56,564 nucleotides of DNA from Giesbergeria sp. (GCA_023150295.1 JAKLLE010000016.1:1-56564), one strand, 5' to 3'; positions 1-9,291 are shown, counted from the stretch's first letter. Notes: generated by a model from the sequence alone, not told the origin. Program-made: numbers and translations.

Positions 1-90
1 AGGGTAGTATTCATGGGCGGGCACCAAGTTCAGACTTCGATACCCTGATCTTCCAGCCTTTTGGGCGGTGCCCGCAACTTTTTTTGCGCC

Positions 91-216
91 TCACGCAGAG
101 GCAAATTCGGCTGGGTTGAGGAATTCTGCAAGTCCCTCAACAATCAGAGCATTAAAGACGTTCAGCCGCTGATCCGCGCCGCCCTCACCCTGGCACTGTG
201 TCAGCCACTGCGCCAT
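91..216 (-). CDS. small hypothetical protein (41 aa), doubtful
   Basis: An ATG-started frame of 41 codons reads leftward and ends in TGA. The product begins MAQWLTQ and ends LNPAEFASA; I recognise no family. An in-frame stop lies three codons upstream, inside the repeat copy at 222-275, so the frame cannot be longer at its 5' end. There is no convincing Shine-Dalgarno sequence. It may be a remnant of a gene lost at this boundary, or simply chance. Nothing else was found in the first 200 bases except a GCGGGCACC/GGTGCCCGC inverted repeat around 17-75 with a T7 run after it. Confidence 0.2.
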   Translation of the reverse strand: MAQWLTQCQGEGGADQRLNVFNALIVEGLAEFLNPAEFASA

Positions 217-221
217 GGTTT

Positions 222-275
222 GCTATTAAAATAATAGCTATTAGCGCTTGTATATAGGGCGCTGGAGGCCAAAAA
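222..275 (+). repeat. interspersed palindromic repeat, copy 1
   Basis: The copy starts GCTATTAAAATAATAGC, a short palindrome, followed by TAGCGCTTGTATATAGGGCGCT, a second interrupted palindrome, then GGAGGCC and an A-run. Eight more copies in the window share this order of GCTAT...ATAGC, AGCGCTT...AGCGCT and GAGCC/GGCC plus an A or T tract. This copy lies upstream of the kinase gene and could form part of its leader. Confidence 0.75.
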
Positions 276-370
276 GACCTATAAGTAATAACCCTGAAAG
301 GCGCGGGCGGCGTCACAGGTGTGCAACACAGTGCGGGCAGGATCGCGGGGTTGTTACTTTGGCTTACACC

Positions 371-2404
371 ATGAAAAACGCGCTGGGCTTGGGAAAGTAC
401 CGCGACCTGCTGCTTGCCATCCTCTTGTTCATTGTGCTGGACCTGGGGATTCTGTTTTTCAACTTCTTTGCGTCTATCCAGTTGGAGCGCGACGCCAGCC
501 GCATCAACACGGCGGGCGAGTTGCGCATGTTGACGCAGCAGATCACCAAGTCCCTGCTCACGCTGCAGACCGAGCAGCGCGAAGGCCTGCCCATCCAGAC
601 CAGCATGGCCCAGCTCGGCCAGGGCACGGCGGGCTTCAACGAGGGGCTGGCGGCGCTCAAGGCGTCGATGGCCGCAGACGCTGAATTCCGCCTGTTCCGC
701 ATCGACCCGCAGGCGCTGCGCGAACTGTGGCAAAAGCTGGACCGCGAGTGGCAACCGCTCAACACGGCCATCGCCCCGGTGATTGGGGCCCAGGCGCCCG
801 ACACCGACGACATCGCCATGGCCGCCACCAAGGCCGTGGCGCGCAACATCCGCCTCATGGGCCTCAGCGACGACCTGGCCCGCGCCGTGGAGGAAGCCGC
901 GGGCACCAAGACGCGCATGATGCGCACCATCCAGGTCGCGGCCATCGTGCTGGCGCTGCTCAACTTCGTGTTCATCGTGTTCAAGTTCGTGCGCAAGCTG
1001 CGGGCGTCGGACCGTGTGGCCGAGGCGGCACGCCAGGAGACCGACGACATCCTGCGCACCGTGTCCGAGGGCCTGCTGCTGGTCGGGCCGGACGGGCGCA
1101 TCGGCGGCCAGATGTCGGCGACCACGCACCAGATGTTCATGCGCACGGTCAAACCCGGCGAGGACTTCCGCACCCTGCTGGGCCGCATGCTGGACGCCGA
1201 GCGCGCCGACGAGGCTGCCACCTTTCTGACCCTGCTGCTGGACCCCAAGGTCAAGCCCGCGCTGCTGGCCCAGCTCAACCCGCTGCAGGAAGTGCCCGTG
1301 CTGCCGCCCGAAGACCCGCTGGGCAAGCCGCGCTACCTCACGTTCCAGATCAGCCAGGTGCGCGAAGGCGGGCGCATCAAGGAGCTGCTGGTTACCGTGT
1401 TCGACATGACCGAGAAAGTGCAGCTCGAGCGCGAGCTCGCCGCCACCCAGCAGGCCGCCAAGAACGACGTGGAAGACCTGCTCGTGGTGCTGGAGCAGGA
1501 GCCTGCGCTGCTGCAGGACTTTTTGCTGGGCGCGCGCATGCGCCTGGGCGACCTCAACCAGGCACTGCGCGACGCAGGCCGCACCCCCGGCGACTACAAG
1601 GCGCTGGTGGAAGACGCCGCCCGCCTGGTGCATGGCATCAAGGGCGAAGCGGGCGCGCTGGGTTCGGCCAGCATTGCGCGCGCCGCGCACGAAATGGAAG
1701 ACGCCCTGGGCCCGTTGTTGCGCCGCCCGCGCCTGCAGGGCGAAGACCTGATCCCCATGGTGGTGGCGCTGTCGCGCCTGCAGGACCAGGTCGAGCGCCT
1801 GCAGCGCTTTTTTGTGCGCCTGGCGCCCGCCACGCAGCGGCGCCAGCCCTCCGTGGCGCTGCAGGCCATGGTGGACAACCTGCGCGGCTTGGCCGAGCGC
1901 GTGGCGCAGTCCATGGGCAAGCAGGTGCAGTTTGCCGCGCGCCTGCCCGAGGAGGAGCTCCCGCCCCAGGTGCAGGGCATTCTGCGCGAGGTGTTGCCCC
2001 AGCTCGTGCGCAACGCCGTGGTGCACGGCATCGAGCAACCTGGCGTGCGCGCCCAGTTCCGCAAGCCCGAGGCGGGCGCGCTGCACCTGGACATTGCCCA
2101 CGACCAGGACGGCACCGTGGAAGTGCGCCTGAGCGACGACGGCCGCGGCATCGTGCTGCCCGAGCTGCGCGAGCGCATCGCGCGCCAGCGCAATGACGTG
2201 GGCCAACTGTCCGACCACGAGGTGCTGGGCCATATCTTCGACCCATCCTTCAGCACCGCCACCGAGGTGACCGAGCACGCCGGCCGGGGCATGGGCCTGT
2301 CGCTGGTGCGCAAGGTGGTGGAGGACGCAGGCGCCAAGCTGCGCGTGCTGACGCAGCCGCATGTGTCCACCACCTTCATCCTGCGCTTTGGGGGTGCTGC
2401 ATGA
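371..2404 (+). CDS. CheA-like hybrid sensor kinase (PilJ-N / Hpt / HATPase)
   Basis: This 677-residue membrane protein has TM segments near residues 12-35 and 195-215 flanking a helical periplasmic region like the PilJ N-terminal (type IV pili methyl-accepting) domain. A PAS-like segment follows (about 230-350). A histidine phosphotransfer domain carries the phospho-acceptor H421 in VHGIKGEAGALG, and a HATPase_c domain shows the N box (N548 in RNAVVHGIEQPG), DDGRGI near 589 and GRGMGLSLV near 640. The protein stops right after the ATPase domain, so CheA's CheW-like P5 domain is absent. It should autophosphorylate at H421 and pass phosphate to the receiver encoded next. The longer frame opens at 248, but the ATG at 371 directly precedes the first TM segment and is preferred. 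The stop overlaps the next start (ATGA). Confidence 0.85.
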   Translation: MKNALGLGKYRDLLLAILLFIVLDLGILFFNFFASIQLERDASRINTAGELRMLTQQITKSLLTLQTEQREGLPIQTSMAQLGQGTAGFNEGLAALKASMAADAEFRLFRIDPQALRELWQKLDREWQPLNTAIAPVIGAQAPDTDDIAMAATKAVARNIRLMGLSDDLARAVEEAAGTKTRMMRTIQVAAIVLALLNFVFIVFKFVRKLRASDRVAEAARQETDDILRTVSEGLLLVGPDGRIGGQMSATTHQMFMRTVKPGEDFRTLLGRMLDAERADEAATFLTLLLDPKVKPALLAQLNPLQEVPVLPPEDPLGKPRYLTFQISQVREGGRIKELLVTVFDMTEKVQLERELAATQQAAKNDVEDLLVVLEQEPALLQDFLLGARMRLGDLNQALRDAGRTPGDYKALVEDAARLVHGIKGEAGALGSASIARAAHEMEDALGPLLRRPRLQGEDLIPMVVALSRLQDQVERLQRFFVRLAPATQRRQPSVALQAMVDNLRGLAERVAQSMGKQVQFAARLPEEELPPQVQGILREVLPQLVRNAVVHGIEQPGVRAQFRKPEAGALHLDIAHDQDGTVEVRLSDDGRGIVLPELRERIARQRNDVGQLSDHEVLGHIFDPSFSTATEVTEHAGRGMGLSLVRKVVEDAGAKLRVLTQPHVSTTFILRFGGAA

Positions 2405-2775
2405 GGCCGCACAAGCTCATGGTGGTGGACGACTCCATGGTGTTCCGCAACCGCATCGCCCGCCTGGCGGCCGACCCGCGCCTGCCGCGCGTGCAGCTGG
2501 TGGCCATGGCCGAGAACGGCGAAGAGGCCATTGCCCAGGCACGCCACCACCGGCCCGACCTGGTCACCATGGATCTGACCATGCCGCGCATGGACGGCCC
2601 GGCCTGCCTGGAGGTGCTGCGCGAGCAACTGCCCGAGGCGCGCATTCTGGTGGTGTCGGCACTGAGCGACCGCGCTACCGCGCTCAAGGCGCTGGCCAAG
2701 GGCGCCCATGGCTTTTTGCTGAAACCGTTTTCCGACGACCAGATGGTCCAATCCCTGCAGGAGCTGATGGCATGA
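2401..2775 (+). CDS. single-domain response regulator (CheY-like receiver)
   Basis: The 124-residue product is a bare receiver domain: acidic pair D10-D11, phospho-acceptor D58 in VTMDLTMPRMDG, S86 in the conserved Ser/Thr position and K108 in LLKPF. There is no output domain. The sequence around D58 resembles the CheB receiver more than motor CheY. It overlaps the kinase upstream by four bases and the CheX-like gene downstream by four bases, so the three are almost certainly co-translated. The likely phosphodonor is the Hpt domain of the upstream kinase. The output is unknown. Confidence 0.88.
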   Translation: MRPHKLMVVDDSMVFRNRIARLAADPRLPRVQLVAMAENGEEAIAQARHHRPDLVTMDLTMPRMDGPACLEVLREQLPEARILVVSALSDRATALKALAKGAHGFLLKPFSDDQMVQSLQELMA

Positions 2776-3260
2776 CCCGCCCCCGCCTTCGGGCCGAAGA
2801 CGTCAAGATCTTCACCGACGCCGCTCTGGGCTTCTTTGCCCAGACCACCGGCCACCGCGCCAACGTGCGCACCGCCTACCTGATGGACCACGACGCCGCC
2901 GCCGTGTGGAGCGACTTCCACGGTCGCATCGATCTGGGCGGGCGCTACCGGGGCAACGTCACCTTTGCCGCGCCGCGTGCACTGCTCACCCATGTGCTGC
3001 TGTCCATTGGCGAGAGCGACTACACCGACGCCAGCCACCGCGACATCGTGGGCGAGATCGCCAACCAGATGTCGGGCCAGGCCCGCCGCCACTTCGGCGA
3101 GGCCATGGACATCTCACCCCCACGCGTGATCGACCGCGACCAGGCCCGCCACGAGGCCCGCCAGCGCCAGGCCCAGGGCATGGTGCCTTTCGTCATTCCG
3201 GTGCAGTGGGACCGGTACGAGGCGCATCTGGTGGTGCAGATGGAACAAGGGCAGGGGTAG
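2772..3260 (+). CDS. CheX-like chemotaxis phosphatase
   Basis: The start ATG overlaps the receiver gene's stop, giving 162 residues. The sequence shows the CheC/CheX/FliY phosphatase pattern, with the E-x-x-N pair in GEIANQMSGQARRHFG (around residues 97-112). CheX proteins dephosphorylate CheY-type receivers, so this gene probably resets the receiver encoded just upstream. Kinase, receiver and phosphatase thus form a closed signalling cassette with no CheW, MCP, CheR or CheB in view. It converges with the ATPase gene that ends at 3303; the 42-bp gap shows no clear terminator. Confidence 0.75.
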   Translation: MTRPRLRAEDVKIFTDAALGFFAQTTGHRANVRTAYLMDHDAAAVWSDFHGRIDLGGRYRGNVTFAAPRALLTHVLLSIGESDYTDASHRDIVGEIANQMSGQARRHFGEAMDISPPRVIDRDQARHEARQRQAQGMVPFVIPVQWDRYEAHLVVQMEQGQG

Positions 3261-3302
3261 GAGACAACCCTCCCCCCCTTTCGATTCACTGCGCGGATCC
3301 GA

Positions 3303-6300
3303 TCACTTTTTCTCCAGCCCCTGAAATTGGCGCTCCAGCCGCTCAATTTCCTGGTGCAGGCTGCTGTCCAGTCCTACGCGCTTTTCCATGGCGCGCACCA
3401 GCGGCATGATGAGCTGGCGGTAGGTGACGGACAGCGACAGCAGCGCATCCACCATGCCCGCAGTGGGCTGTGGGTCAGTCTGTGCCTGGGGTCCCGGGGC
3501 ATTTTTCTGGTGGGCTTCGATGGCTGCCAAGGCCCGGGAGAGAATTTGCAGCATGGCGTGAAGCTGGCGCTGGTGTGAGTCGGCGCCTTGCTCAATGCTG
3601 TGAGTCAGGCGTGCAAGGGCTTGCGAGGGGGCCAGTGCCTCCACACTGCGGGCAATGTCCAGCAGACCGCGCGTCACGCGCACGCTGGGGTCGTCTTCGG
3701 CGCCGCCCAGCTTGCGCTGGCGCAGGTAGTCGCCCCGGATTTGGTCCCAGCGCTCCTGTTCTTCGGGCGTGGGGCGGCCGATCAGCTGCGCCAGCTGCAG
3801 CAGGTTTTCCTCGGCGCCGGTGGTCAGGGTCTGCGCTTCGCCACGGTAGTGGTCGCGCAGCAGGGCGTCCAGCTCATCGTCCTGCATCAATGGCGTGACC
3901 TGCGGTGCCAGGCGCGACATGTTGCGGTAGCTGCCTTGCAGGCGGAACGGTGGCGCCTCGCGGTACCGGTCGTCCTGCGCGGCCGACGCGATGTAGGCCA
4001 GGTTCACCTTCAGCAGCACGTCGCGCACCTTGAAAAGGCGCTGCAGCAGGCCCTTGAGTTCTTGCAGCTCCACCGCGCTGTAGGGGTGGGCGAAGCTGTT
4101 GGTGTCGATGACCTCGCCCTGGGCCAAGCGCACCAGCAGTTGCACGTCCTGCGGCTCGCGTGCGGCCAGGGGCTGGGTCATGGGGTGGGCGGTCAGGCTG
4201 TTTTCGATGTACGACAGCGCAAACACGGCCTCGCGGCCCGAGAGCACGTCGCCCAGGTTGTAGATGTCGGCCCGGTTGGCCAGCATGTCGGGGATGCGGA
4301 ACACGTCGCCCGACTCGGTATACGGGTTGCCCGCCATCACGATGGCAAAGCGCTTGCCGCGCATGTCCCAGGTGCGCGGCTGGCCCTGCCACACGCCTTC
4401 GATGCGGCGGGTGCCGTCGGCCAGCGCAATGAACTTCTGCAGGAACTCGGGGTGCGTGTGCTGGATGTCGTCCAGGTACAGCATCACGTTGCTGCCCATG
4501 GCCAGGCCCAGGTTGAGCTTCTCCAGCTCTTGCCGCGCCGCGCTGTTGGGCGCAGTGCTGGGGTCGATGCTGGTCACGCCGTGGCCCAGGGCCGGGCAGT
4601 TGATGCGCACAAACACCAAGCCCAGGCGGTTGGCCACGTATTCCATCAGCGTGGTCTTGCCGTAGCCGGGCGGCGAGATCAGCAGCAGCATGCCCATGCG
4701 GTCGGTGCGTGCGCTGTCGCCTGCGGCGCCCAGTTGTTTGCTGAGGTTGTTGCCCACCAGCGGCAGGTACACCTCATCAATGAGCCGGTTGCGCACAAAG
4801 GTGGCCAGCGGCTTGGCATGGAACTGGGCCAGGTGCAGGCGGGCTTTTTCTTGCACCAGCAGCTCGTGCCGCAGTGCCTGCAGCTGCGTGAAGCCCTGCA
4901 CCGCGTGGCTGCGGTGGTGGCGCACGCGGCGGCGAAAGTCGTTGAGGTTGAACGCCAGCGCACCGTGCTGGATGCGCGAATGTTCGCTGCGCAGCCCGGT
5001 GACCAGCGCGTCCAGTGTCGTGTTGATGCGGCGGCGTGTGCCCTGGAAGGTGAGCGCTGTGGCGGCGTCGTCGATCCACGCCAGCGTCGGAGTGGCGCCG
5101 TCGGCATTGGCCTGCGTGGCTGCAAACGCGCGCAGCCAGCCACGCGCCAGGCGCCAGCGTTCCAGCGGCTCGGCTGCGTTCAGATCGCGCTGCCAGGCAC
5201 TGGCCAGGCCGCCGTGGTCCAGCGCCCGCTGCAGGGCTTGCACCAGGTCGGCGCCGGTGTTGCTGATGACCCACTGGGGTGTGACGGGCGACAGCTCGGC
5301 AGTGCCGATCTCAGTCTGCGCCAGCTCACGCATCAGGTACGCGCCGGACTCTTCTACAAGCGTGCGCAGCAGGGCCTCGTCGCTTGCACCTTCCGCGTCG
5401 CCGGTGCTCAGTGCCTGGGCCAGTTCGGGCAGCCATTCAGCGGCCAGCACGGGGTGCTGCTCTACAAACTGGCGCAGGCCCTGCGCGGCTTCGGCCTCCA
5501 GCGTGTCGCGCAAGGTGGTTTGTGCAAACAGCTGGGCAATGTGCTGCGCGCTGCGCGCGCGGCGCGCCAGCGACTGGCGGCTTTCCTCGCGCAGGCCCAG
5601 GTGCCAGTAGAGCTTGGCCAGCGCGCGCTCGGACGGGCCGTAGACCAGCAGCCCGGCAGCGTCCTGGATGGGGGCCAGCACGCGCACGATGGCCAGTGCG
5701 TCGTCGTCGTGGATGCCGCGCTGGTAGCCTTCCTGGTAGCGGCTGGCGGCAAAGCGGCGCAGTGAATCGAGCAGCACGGCGGGCGCGGTGCTGGGCTCGG
5801 TGCCATCGGTGTGCGCATGCTCGGCCAGCTGCACCAGCAGCTCGTTCCAGCCGGGCTCGGCCTCGCCGCGCTGCTGGGCCTCCAGCCATTCCGCCGCCAG
5901 GTATTCGGCGCGTGACAGCTGCGGTGTCTCGGACACCAGCGCCTGCTGCCAGAAGGGGCGCAGCGCCTGCAGCCGCGCATCGTGCGCCGGGGCCAGGTAG
6001 TCGGTGCCGGTGATCTGCCAGGCCAGGCCGTCGCCGTGGGCGACCAGGGTCAGGTCCAGCGGCTGCTTGTTGATGGTGAAAGTGTGGCTGCCCAGCTTCA
6101 GGCCACCTTCGGTACCGGCCGACAGGTCGCGCTGGTCGCGCACCGCGCGCACGGCTTGGTCGCGTGCGGTTTTCAGGCGCGTGTCGATGTCGTCGGCCGC
6201 CACGGCTGCGCCCAGGCGGCGCAGCTCGGCCACCTGCTCGCGCAGCTTGGCCAGCATGGGGTCGGACGCAAAGTAGCTGTGCACCTGGGCCAGTTCGCCA

Positions 6301-8747
6301 AAACTGGCGATGCGGCGCGGCACACCGTCCAGCACGCGCGTGGCCGCATCGGCCAGGGCCTTGGCGCGGCGCTGTTGTGCATCCACCAGGCTTTGGCGGC
6401 GGGCCGACAGGGCCTCGTACACGCTCTCGCGCTGGGTGGCGATGTCGGCCAGAAACTCTTCCTGCTCGGCAAAGCGGCCTTCAATGTCTTCCAGTTGCGC
6501 CAGCAGGCGGGTCAGTGCTTCGTCGCACTTTTCGGGTGTGTCCGACAGCTCCAGTGCGTTCTCCACGGCCTGGCCGAACAGCTTGAACTGCGCGCCAAAC
6601 TCGGCGCGCTGCTCGGCCGCACCCAGGTTGCGGCGGCGCGCGCGGGCATCGGCGCGCAGACGGTTGATATCGGCATACAGCAGCGCAATGCGGTCGAGGA
6701 TGGTGGTGCGCTGTACCGCATCGCCGCTGGGCAGGCTGCCCAACTGCTCGCTGAGCAGGTCGAGGCTGGCGGCTTCGGTATCCAGCGTGGTCAGGTGTTC
6801 GGCCAATTGGCTGGCTGTGGTGGCCTGGGGCAGCGCGGTGGCCACCTTGGCCAGGGCCTGGCGCTGGCCGTCAAAGGCTTTTTCGTCGGACAGGAACTGC
6901 AGCGCCCGCTCGCCCACGCGCTGCTGTTCGCCCGTGAGCTGCGCGGCCATCGCATCGATGGTGGCCAGATCGGCATAGCGCAGTTCACGCAGCAGGTGCA
7001 GCTCGCCCTGGCGCTGGCGCAGGCGGTCCAGCGCCTGCACAAAGTCGCTGGGGCTGCGCCATAGCTGGCTGGCAATGGCGGTCATCAGCTCGCGCTGCTG
7101 GCCTTCGGCCTTGTGCAATGCGCGGGCTGTGTCCTGGCGTATGCTCTCGATCTTTTCAAACTCGCCCAACGTGGCCTGCGCGGCCTGTTCGATGCCGCCC
7201 AGGTCGGCGGCAGCGTTCTGCACCTCGCCCGCGTCCAGCCAGAAGTAGGCATCGCGTGCGCGCTGGCACTGGCGGATCAGGTCTTCGTACGCGGTGCGCG
7301 TGGGCACCTGCTCGCGCACCATGCGGGCAATGCCCAGCAGATCCGAAATGCCGCGCACCAGGTCGGCATTGCCCACGCGCGCAAAGAAGCCCGTGCCCGC
7401 AGGTTGGCGGCTGGCGTGTTCTTCGGTGGCAAACGGCGTGCGCCACAGCTGCATGGGGTGCACGCGTGCAGCCTCGCCCCGCGCCGCCTGGAAGACCAGC
7501 ATGCGCCCATCGGGGAAGGTGCTGTACCCGTCGGCCAGGATGGGCGGCGCGAGGGATTTTTCAATGAGGTTGTAGGTGAAGATGGCATAGCAGCCCGCAT
7601 CCAGCGTGGCTGGGCTGCCTTGCGGTGGCGGCACGGTGCCGTAGAAGATGTAGGCGACATCCTCGCCGTTGGGCGAGCGCTTCATGCGCGTGAAGCGCAG
7701 CTGCTCGGTCAGCTCGGGCGGCAGGTCAAAGCGCTTGGTCTCGCCCGACTGCAGGTAGTACCCGCCGGGGAAGATGATGCCGTGGTCTTCCGGCAGCTGC
7801 ATGCATGACGCACCGATCGCGTCGATGCGCACCACCTGCTGCGTGCGCTGGTTGAACACCAGGTAGCGCGTGGTGCTTTCGCGGTAGGGGCGCACCTGCA
7901 GCAGGATCAACAGGCCCAGCTTGGCATACGCAAACTCGGCATCGCCCAGCGCCTGGTTGGCGTCGTCCACGGGCTCTTCGTAGATGCCCAAGCCCGTCTC
8001 GGTGTTGTTCTCCACCTTCACGGTGAGCGTGCCGCCCACGGTTTCGACAAACACCGTGTCCAGCACATTGATGTGCGGGTGGGCGCCGCCTACATGGTGC
8101 TCGCGCGTCAGCGGCGTCCAGCTGAAGTCGTGGCTGGGCGGCGGCATGAGGTCGCGCTCGCCCCGGTTGTCTACATATTTGAGCGAGCCATCGCTCTCGC
8201 GCCGCCAGCGGAACACGCGAATGTCCTGCGCCTGCTGCCCGATTTGGAAGGCCGCCAGCAAAAACTCGGGCGTGGGCCGCAGCAGCTGCAGCGTGGCCTG
8301 CTTGTAGTAGGTGTACAGCTCATTGAAGTCCGCCACAAAACGCGGGTCGTCCAGAAAGCTGCCCGCCATGGGCACCTGCACCAGCTCATCGCTCTCGGGA
8401 GCTCCGTTCGCGTCGTGGTGCGCCAGCTCGTACAGCGCAAACACGTCCTCCACCCGCGTCTCGCGCCGGAGGCCCATGAACACGTTGTAGCCAAACAGCA
8501 GCCGGTTGCCGCCGATGTAGGCCAGGTCGCGCGCCACGCAGTTGTGCTCGGTGCGCGCACGCAGGCGCATCAGCAGTTGCTGGTCGCGCTGGCCGAACTG
8601 TTCAATGCGCGCCGCGTTGAGCGCCTGGGCCTTTGCCAGCAGCTGGTCGCCCTGGGCTTCCAGGCGCTTTTTCAGCAGCTCGTAGCTGCTGCTTTCGGCC
8701 ACGCTGGTGTCGATGGCGGCATCTTGCGGATCGGGCGTGGTGGTCAT
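3303..8747 (-). CDS. giant AAA-type ATPase ('DNA repair ATPase' family)
   Basis: This 1814-residue protein has a long N-terminal part (about 1-480) of mixed alpha/beta character, which I recall being labelled DUF3686. A central coiled-coil-rich stretch follows (about 500-900), then a helical region, then a MoxR-like AAA ATPase domain near 1340-1560. Walker A is SPPGYGKTT with K1364, Walker B is LYLDDIQH with D1426-D1427, sensor 1 is in MAGNPYTE and arginine-finger candidates lie in RIPDMLANRAD. Database entries call such proteins 'DNA repair ATPase', but I know of no firm experimental role. The neighbours (flotillin, PspA, YjfI) point to membrane stress. It is the last gene of the operon, 61 bp after the nuclease-like gene, with a repeat copy between. 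Confidence 0.8.
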   Translation of the reverse strand: MTTTPDPQDAAIDTSVAESSSYELLKKRLEAQGDQLLAKAQALNAARIEQFGQRDQQLLMRLRARTEHNCVARDLAYIGGNRLLFGYNVFMGLRRETRVEDVFALYELAHHDANGAPESDELVQVPMAGSFLDDPRFVADFNELYTYYKQATLQLLRPTPEFLLAAFQIGQQAQDIRVFRWRRESDGSLKYVDNRGERDLMPPPSHDFSWTPLTREHHVGGAHPHINVLDTVFVETVGGTLTVKVENNTETGLGIYEEPVDDANQALGDAEFAYAKLGLLILLQVRPYRESTTRYLVFNQRTQQVVRIDAIGASCMQLPEDHGIIFPGGYYLQSGETKRFDLPPELTEQLRFTRMKRSPNGEDVAYIFYGTVPPPQGSPATLDAGCYAIFTYNLIEKSLAPPILADGYSTFPDGRMLVFQAARGEAARVHPMQLWRTPFATEEHASRQPAGTGFFARVGNADLVRGISDLLGIARMVREQVPTRTAYEDLIRQCQRARDAYFWLDAGEVQNAAADLGGIEQAAQATLGEFEKIESIRQDTARALHKAEGQQRELMTAIASQLWRSPSDFVQALDRLRQRQGELHLLRELRYADLATIDAMAAQLTGEQQRVGERALQFLSDEKAFDGQRQALAKVATALPQATTASQLAEHLTTLDTEAASLDLLSEQLGSLPSGDAVQRTTILDRIALLYADINRLRADARARRRNLGAAEQRAEFGAQFKLFGQAVENALELSDTPEKCDEALTRLLAQLEDIEGRFAEQEEFLADIATQRESVYEALSARRQSLVDAQQRRAKALADAATRVLDGVPRRIASFGELAQVHSYFASDPMLAKLREQVAELRRLGAAVAADDIDTRLKTARDQAVRAVRDQRDLSAGTEGGLKLGSHTFTINKQPLDLTLVAHGDGLAWQITGTDYLAPAHDARLQALRPFWQQALVSETPQLSRAEYLAAEWLEAQQRGEAEPGWNELLVQLAEHAHTDGTEPSTAPAVLLDSLRRFAASRYQEGYQRGIHDDDALAIVRVLAPIQDAAGLLVYGPSERALAKLYWHLGLREESRQSLARRARSAQHIAQLFAQTTLRDTLEAEAAQGLRQFVEQHPVLAAEWLPELAQALSTGDAEGASDEALLRTLVEESGAYLMRELAQTEIGTAELSPVTPQWVISNTGADLVQALQRALDHGGLASAWQRDLNAAEPLERWRLARGWLRAFAATQANADGATPTLAWIDDAATALTFQGTRRRINTTLDALVTGLRSEHSRIQHGALAFNLNDFRRRVRHHRSHAVQGFTQLQALRHELLVQEKARLHLAQFHAKPLATFVRNRLIDEVYLPLVGNNLSKQLGAAGDSARTDRMGMLLLISPPGYGKTTLMEYVANRLGLVFVRINCPALGHGVTSIDPSTAPNSAARQELEKLNLGLAMGSNVMLYLDDIQHTHPEFLQKFIALADGTRRIEGVWQGQPRTWDMRGKRFAIVMAGNPYTESGDVFRIPDMLANRADIYNLGDVLSGREAVFALSYIENSLTAHPMTQPLAAREPQDVQLLVRLAQGEVIDTNSFAHPYSAVELQELKGLLQRLFKVRDVLLKVNLAYIASAAQDDRYREAPPFRLQGSYRNMSRLAPQVTPLMQDDELDALLRDHYRGEAQTLTTGAEENLLQLAQLIGRPTPEEQERWDQIRGDYLRQRKLGGAEDDPSVRVTRGLLDIARSVEALAPSQALARLTHSIEQGADSHQRQLHAMLQILSRALAAIEAHQKNAPGPQAQTDPQPTAGMVDALLSLSVTYRQLIMPLVRAMEKRVGLDSSLHQEIERLERQFQGLEKK

Positions 8748-8759
8748 GGAGATTTGGGG

Positions 8760-8816
8760 AAAAAAGTGGCTCTAGCGCTTATGCAATCTGCGCTGACAGC
8801 TATCAAATTCATGTTG
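8760..8816 (-). repeat. interspersed palindromic repeat, copy 2
   Basis: On the minus strand the copy reads TTTGATAGCTGTCAGCGC, then CATAAGCGCTAGAGCCAC and a T-run. It fills the gap between the nuclease-like gene and the ATPase gene. It supplies the TGA stop codon of the former, at 8809-8811. Confidence 0.8.
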
Positions 8817-9291
8817 CAAGCAGGCGGGAGAAAGACGCGTTGCGGTCTTGGGAGACGTATTTTTGATACCGCTCCTTGCAATACTCCTCGCGCTCGCCGA
8901 TGGCCTTGTTCATCTTGGTTCCGTTGAACCAAATACTGCGCTTGCCCACATTGAGGCCGCTTTTGTTCTGCACTGATTCGGCGAGGAATTCGTCGGACGA
9001 CATGAGCCAGAGCGTGTCCAGCTTCTCGGAATAGAAAACGAACCAGTAGTTGGCCCTGCGCTCGTGGGTGATGGCGGCGAACAGGGCTGCATCGCCGAGT
9101 TTGACGTTTTTGGAGCGTGCCTTGATCTGCACTTCGACAAAGCTGCCGTCGGGGCGTTTGATGACAGCGTCAATGGCATCGTCGTCCACCAAAGGCAGGT
9201 ACACATCTAGGCCCTGTTTGAGCATCAGGCCTACGACCCAGTATTCGATGCGTTTCCCGAATCCGGCGGAGTGTCTGAAGGAAAGGCTCAT
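8809..9291 (-). CDS. PD-(D/E)XK nuclease-like protein
   Basis: The 160-residue product matches the layout of small PD-(D/E)XK proteins: GFGKRIEYWVVGLMLKQG with a motif-I glutamate, then DDDAIDAVI with the catalytic Asp, then SFVEVQIKARSK with the E-x-Q-x-K core. After that comes a stretch with YWFVFYSE and WFNGTK. Such folds occur in restriction enzymes, resolvases and intron-associated endonucleases; the target here is unknown. An upstream ATG at 9354 would add residues encoded by repeat DNA, so 9291 is preferred, although no strong ribosome site is visible. G+C is visibly lower than in the flanking genes, and repeat copies flank it on both sides in the same orientation. This suggests acquisition into the flotillin/ATPase operon. 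Confidence 0.7.
   Translation of the reverse strand: MSLSFRHSAGFGKRIEYWVVGLMLKQGLDVYLPLVDDDAIDAVIKRPDGSFVEVQIKARSKNVKLGDAALFAAITHERRANYWFVFYSEKLDTLWLMSSDEFLAESVQNKSGLNVGKRSIWFNGTKMNKAIGEREEYCKERYQKYVSQDRNASFSRLLAT

Noticed and set aside
17-75. Inverted repeat GCGGGCACC / GGTGCCCGC near the left edge
   Set aside because: The arms are short and about 40 bp apart, and no transposase, target duplication or stable stem supports an insertion-sequence end or terminator.
185-2362. A long open frame antisense to the sensor kinase
   Set aside because: Its product is rich in His/Gln/Ala/Arg/Gly with no domain, as expected for a GC-rich shadow frame; the plus-strand protein has clear motifs.
3588-5765. 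A 725-codon plus-strand frame over the giant ATPase
   Set aside because: Low-complexity His/Gln/Ala composition and no motif; the opposite strand encodes intact Walker motifs.
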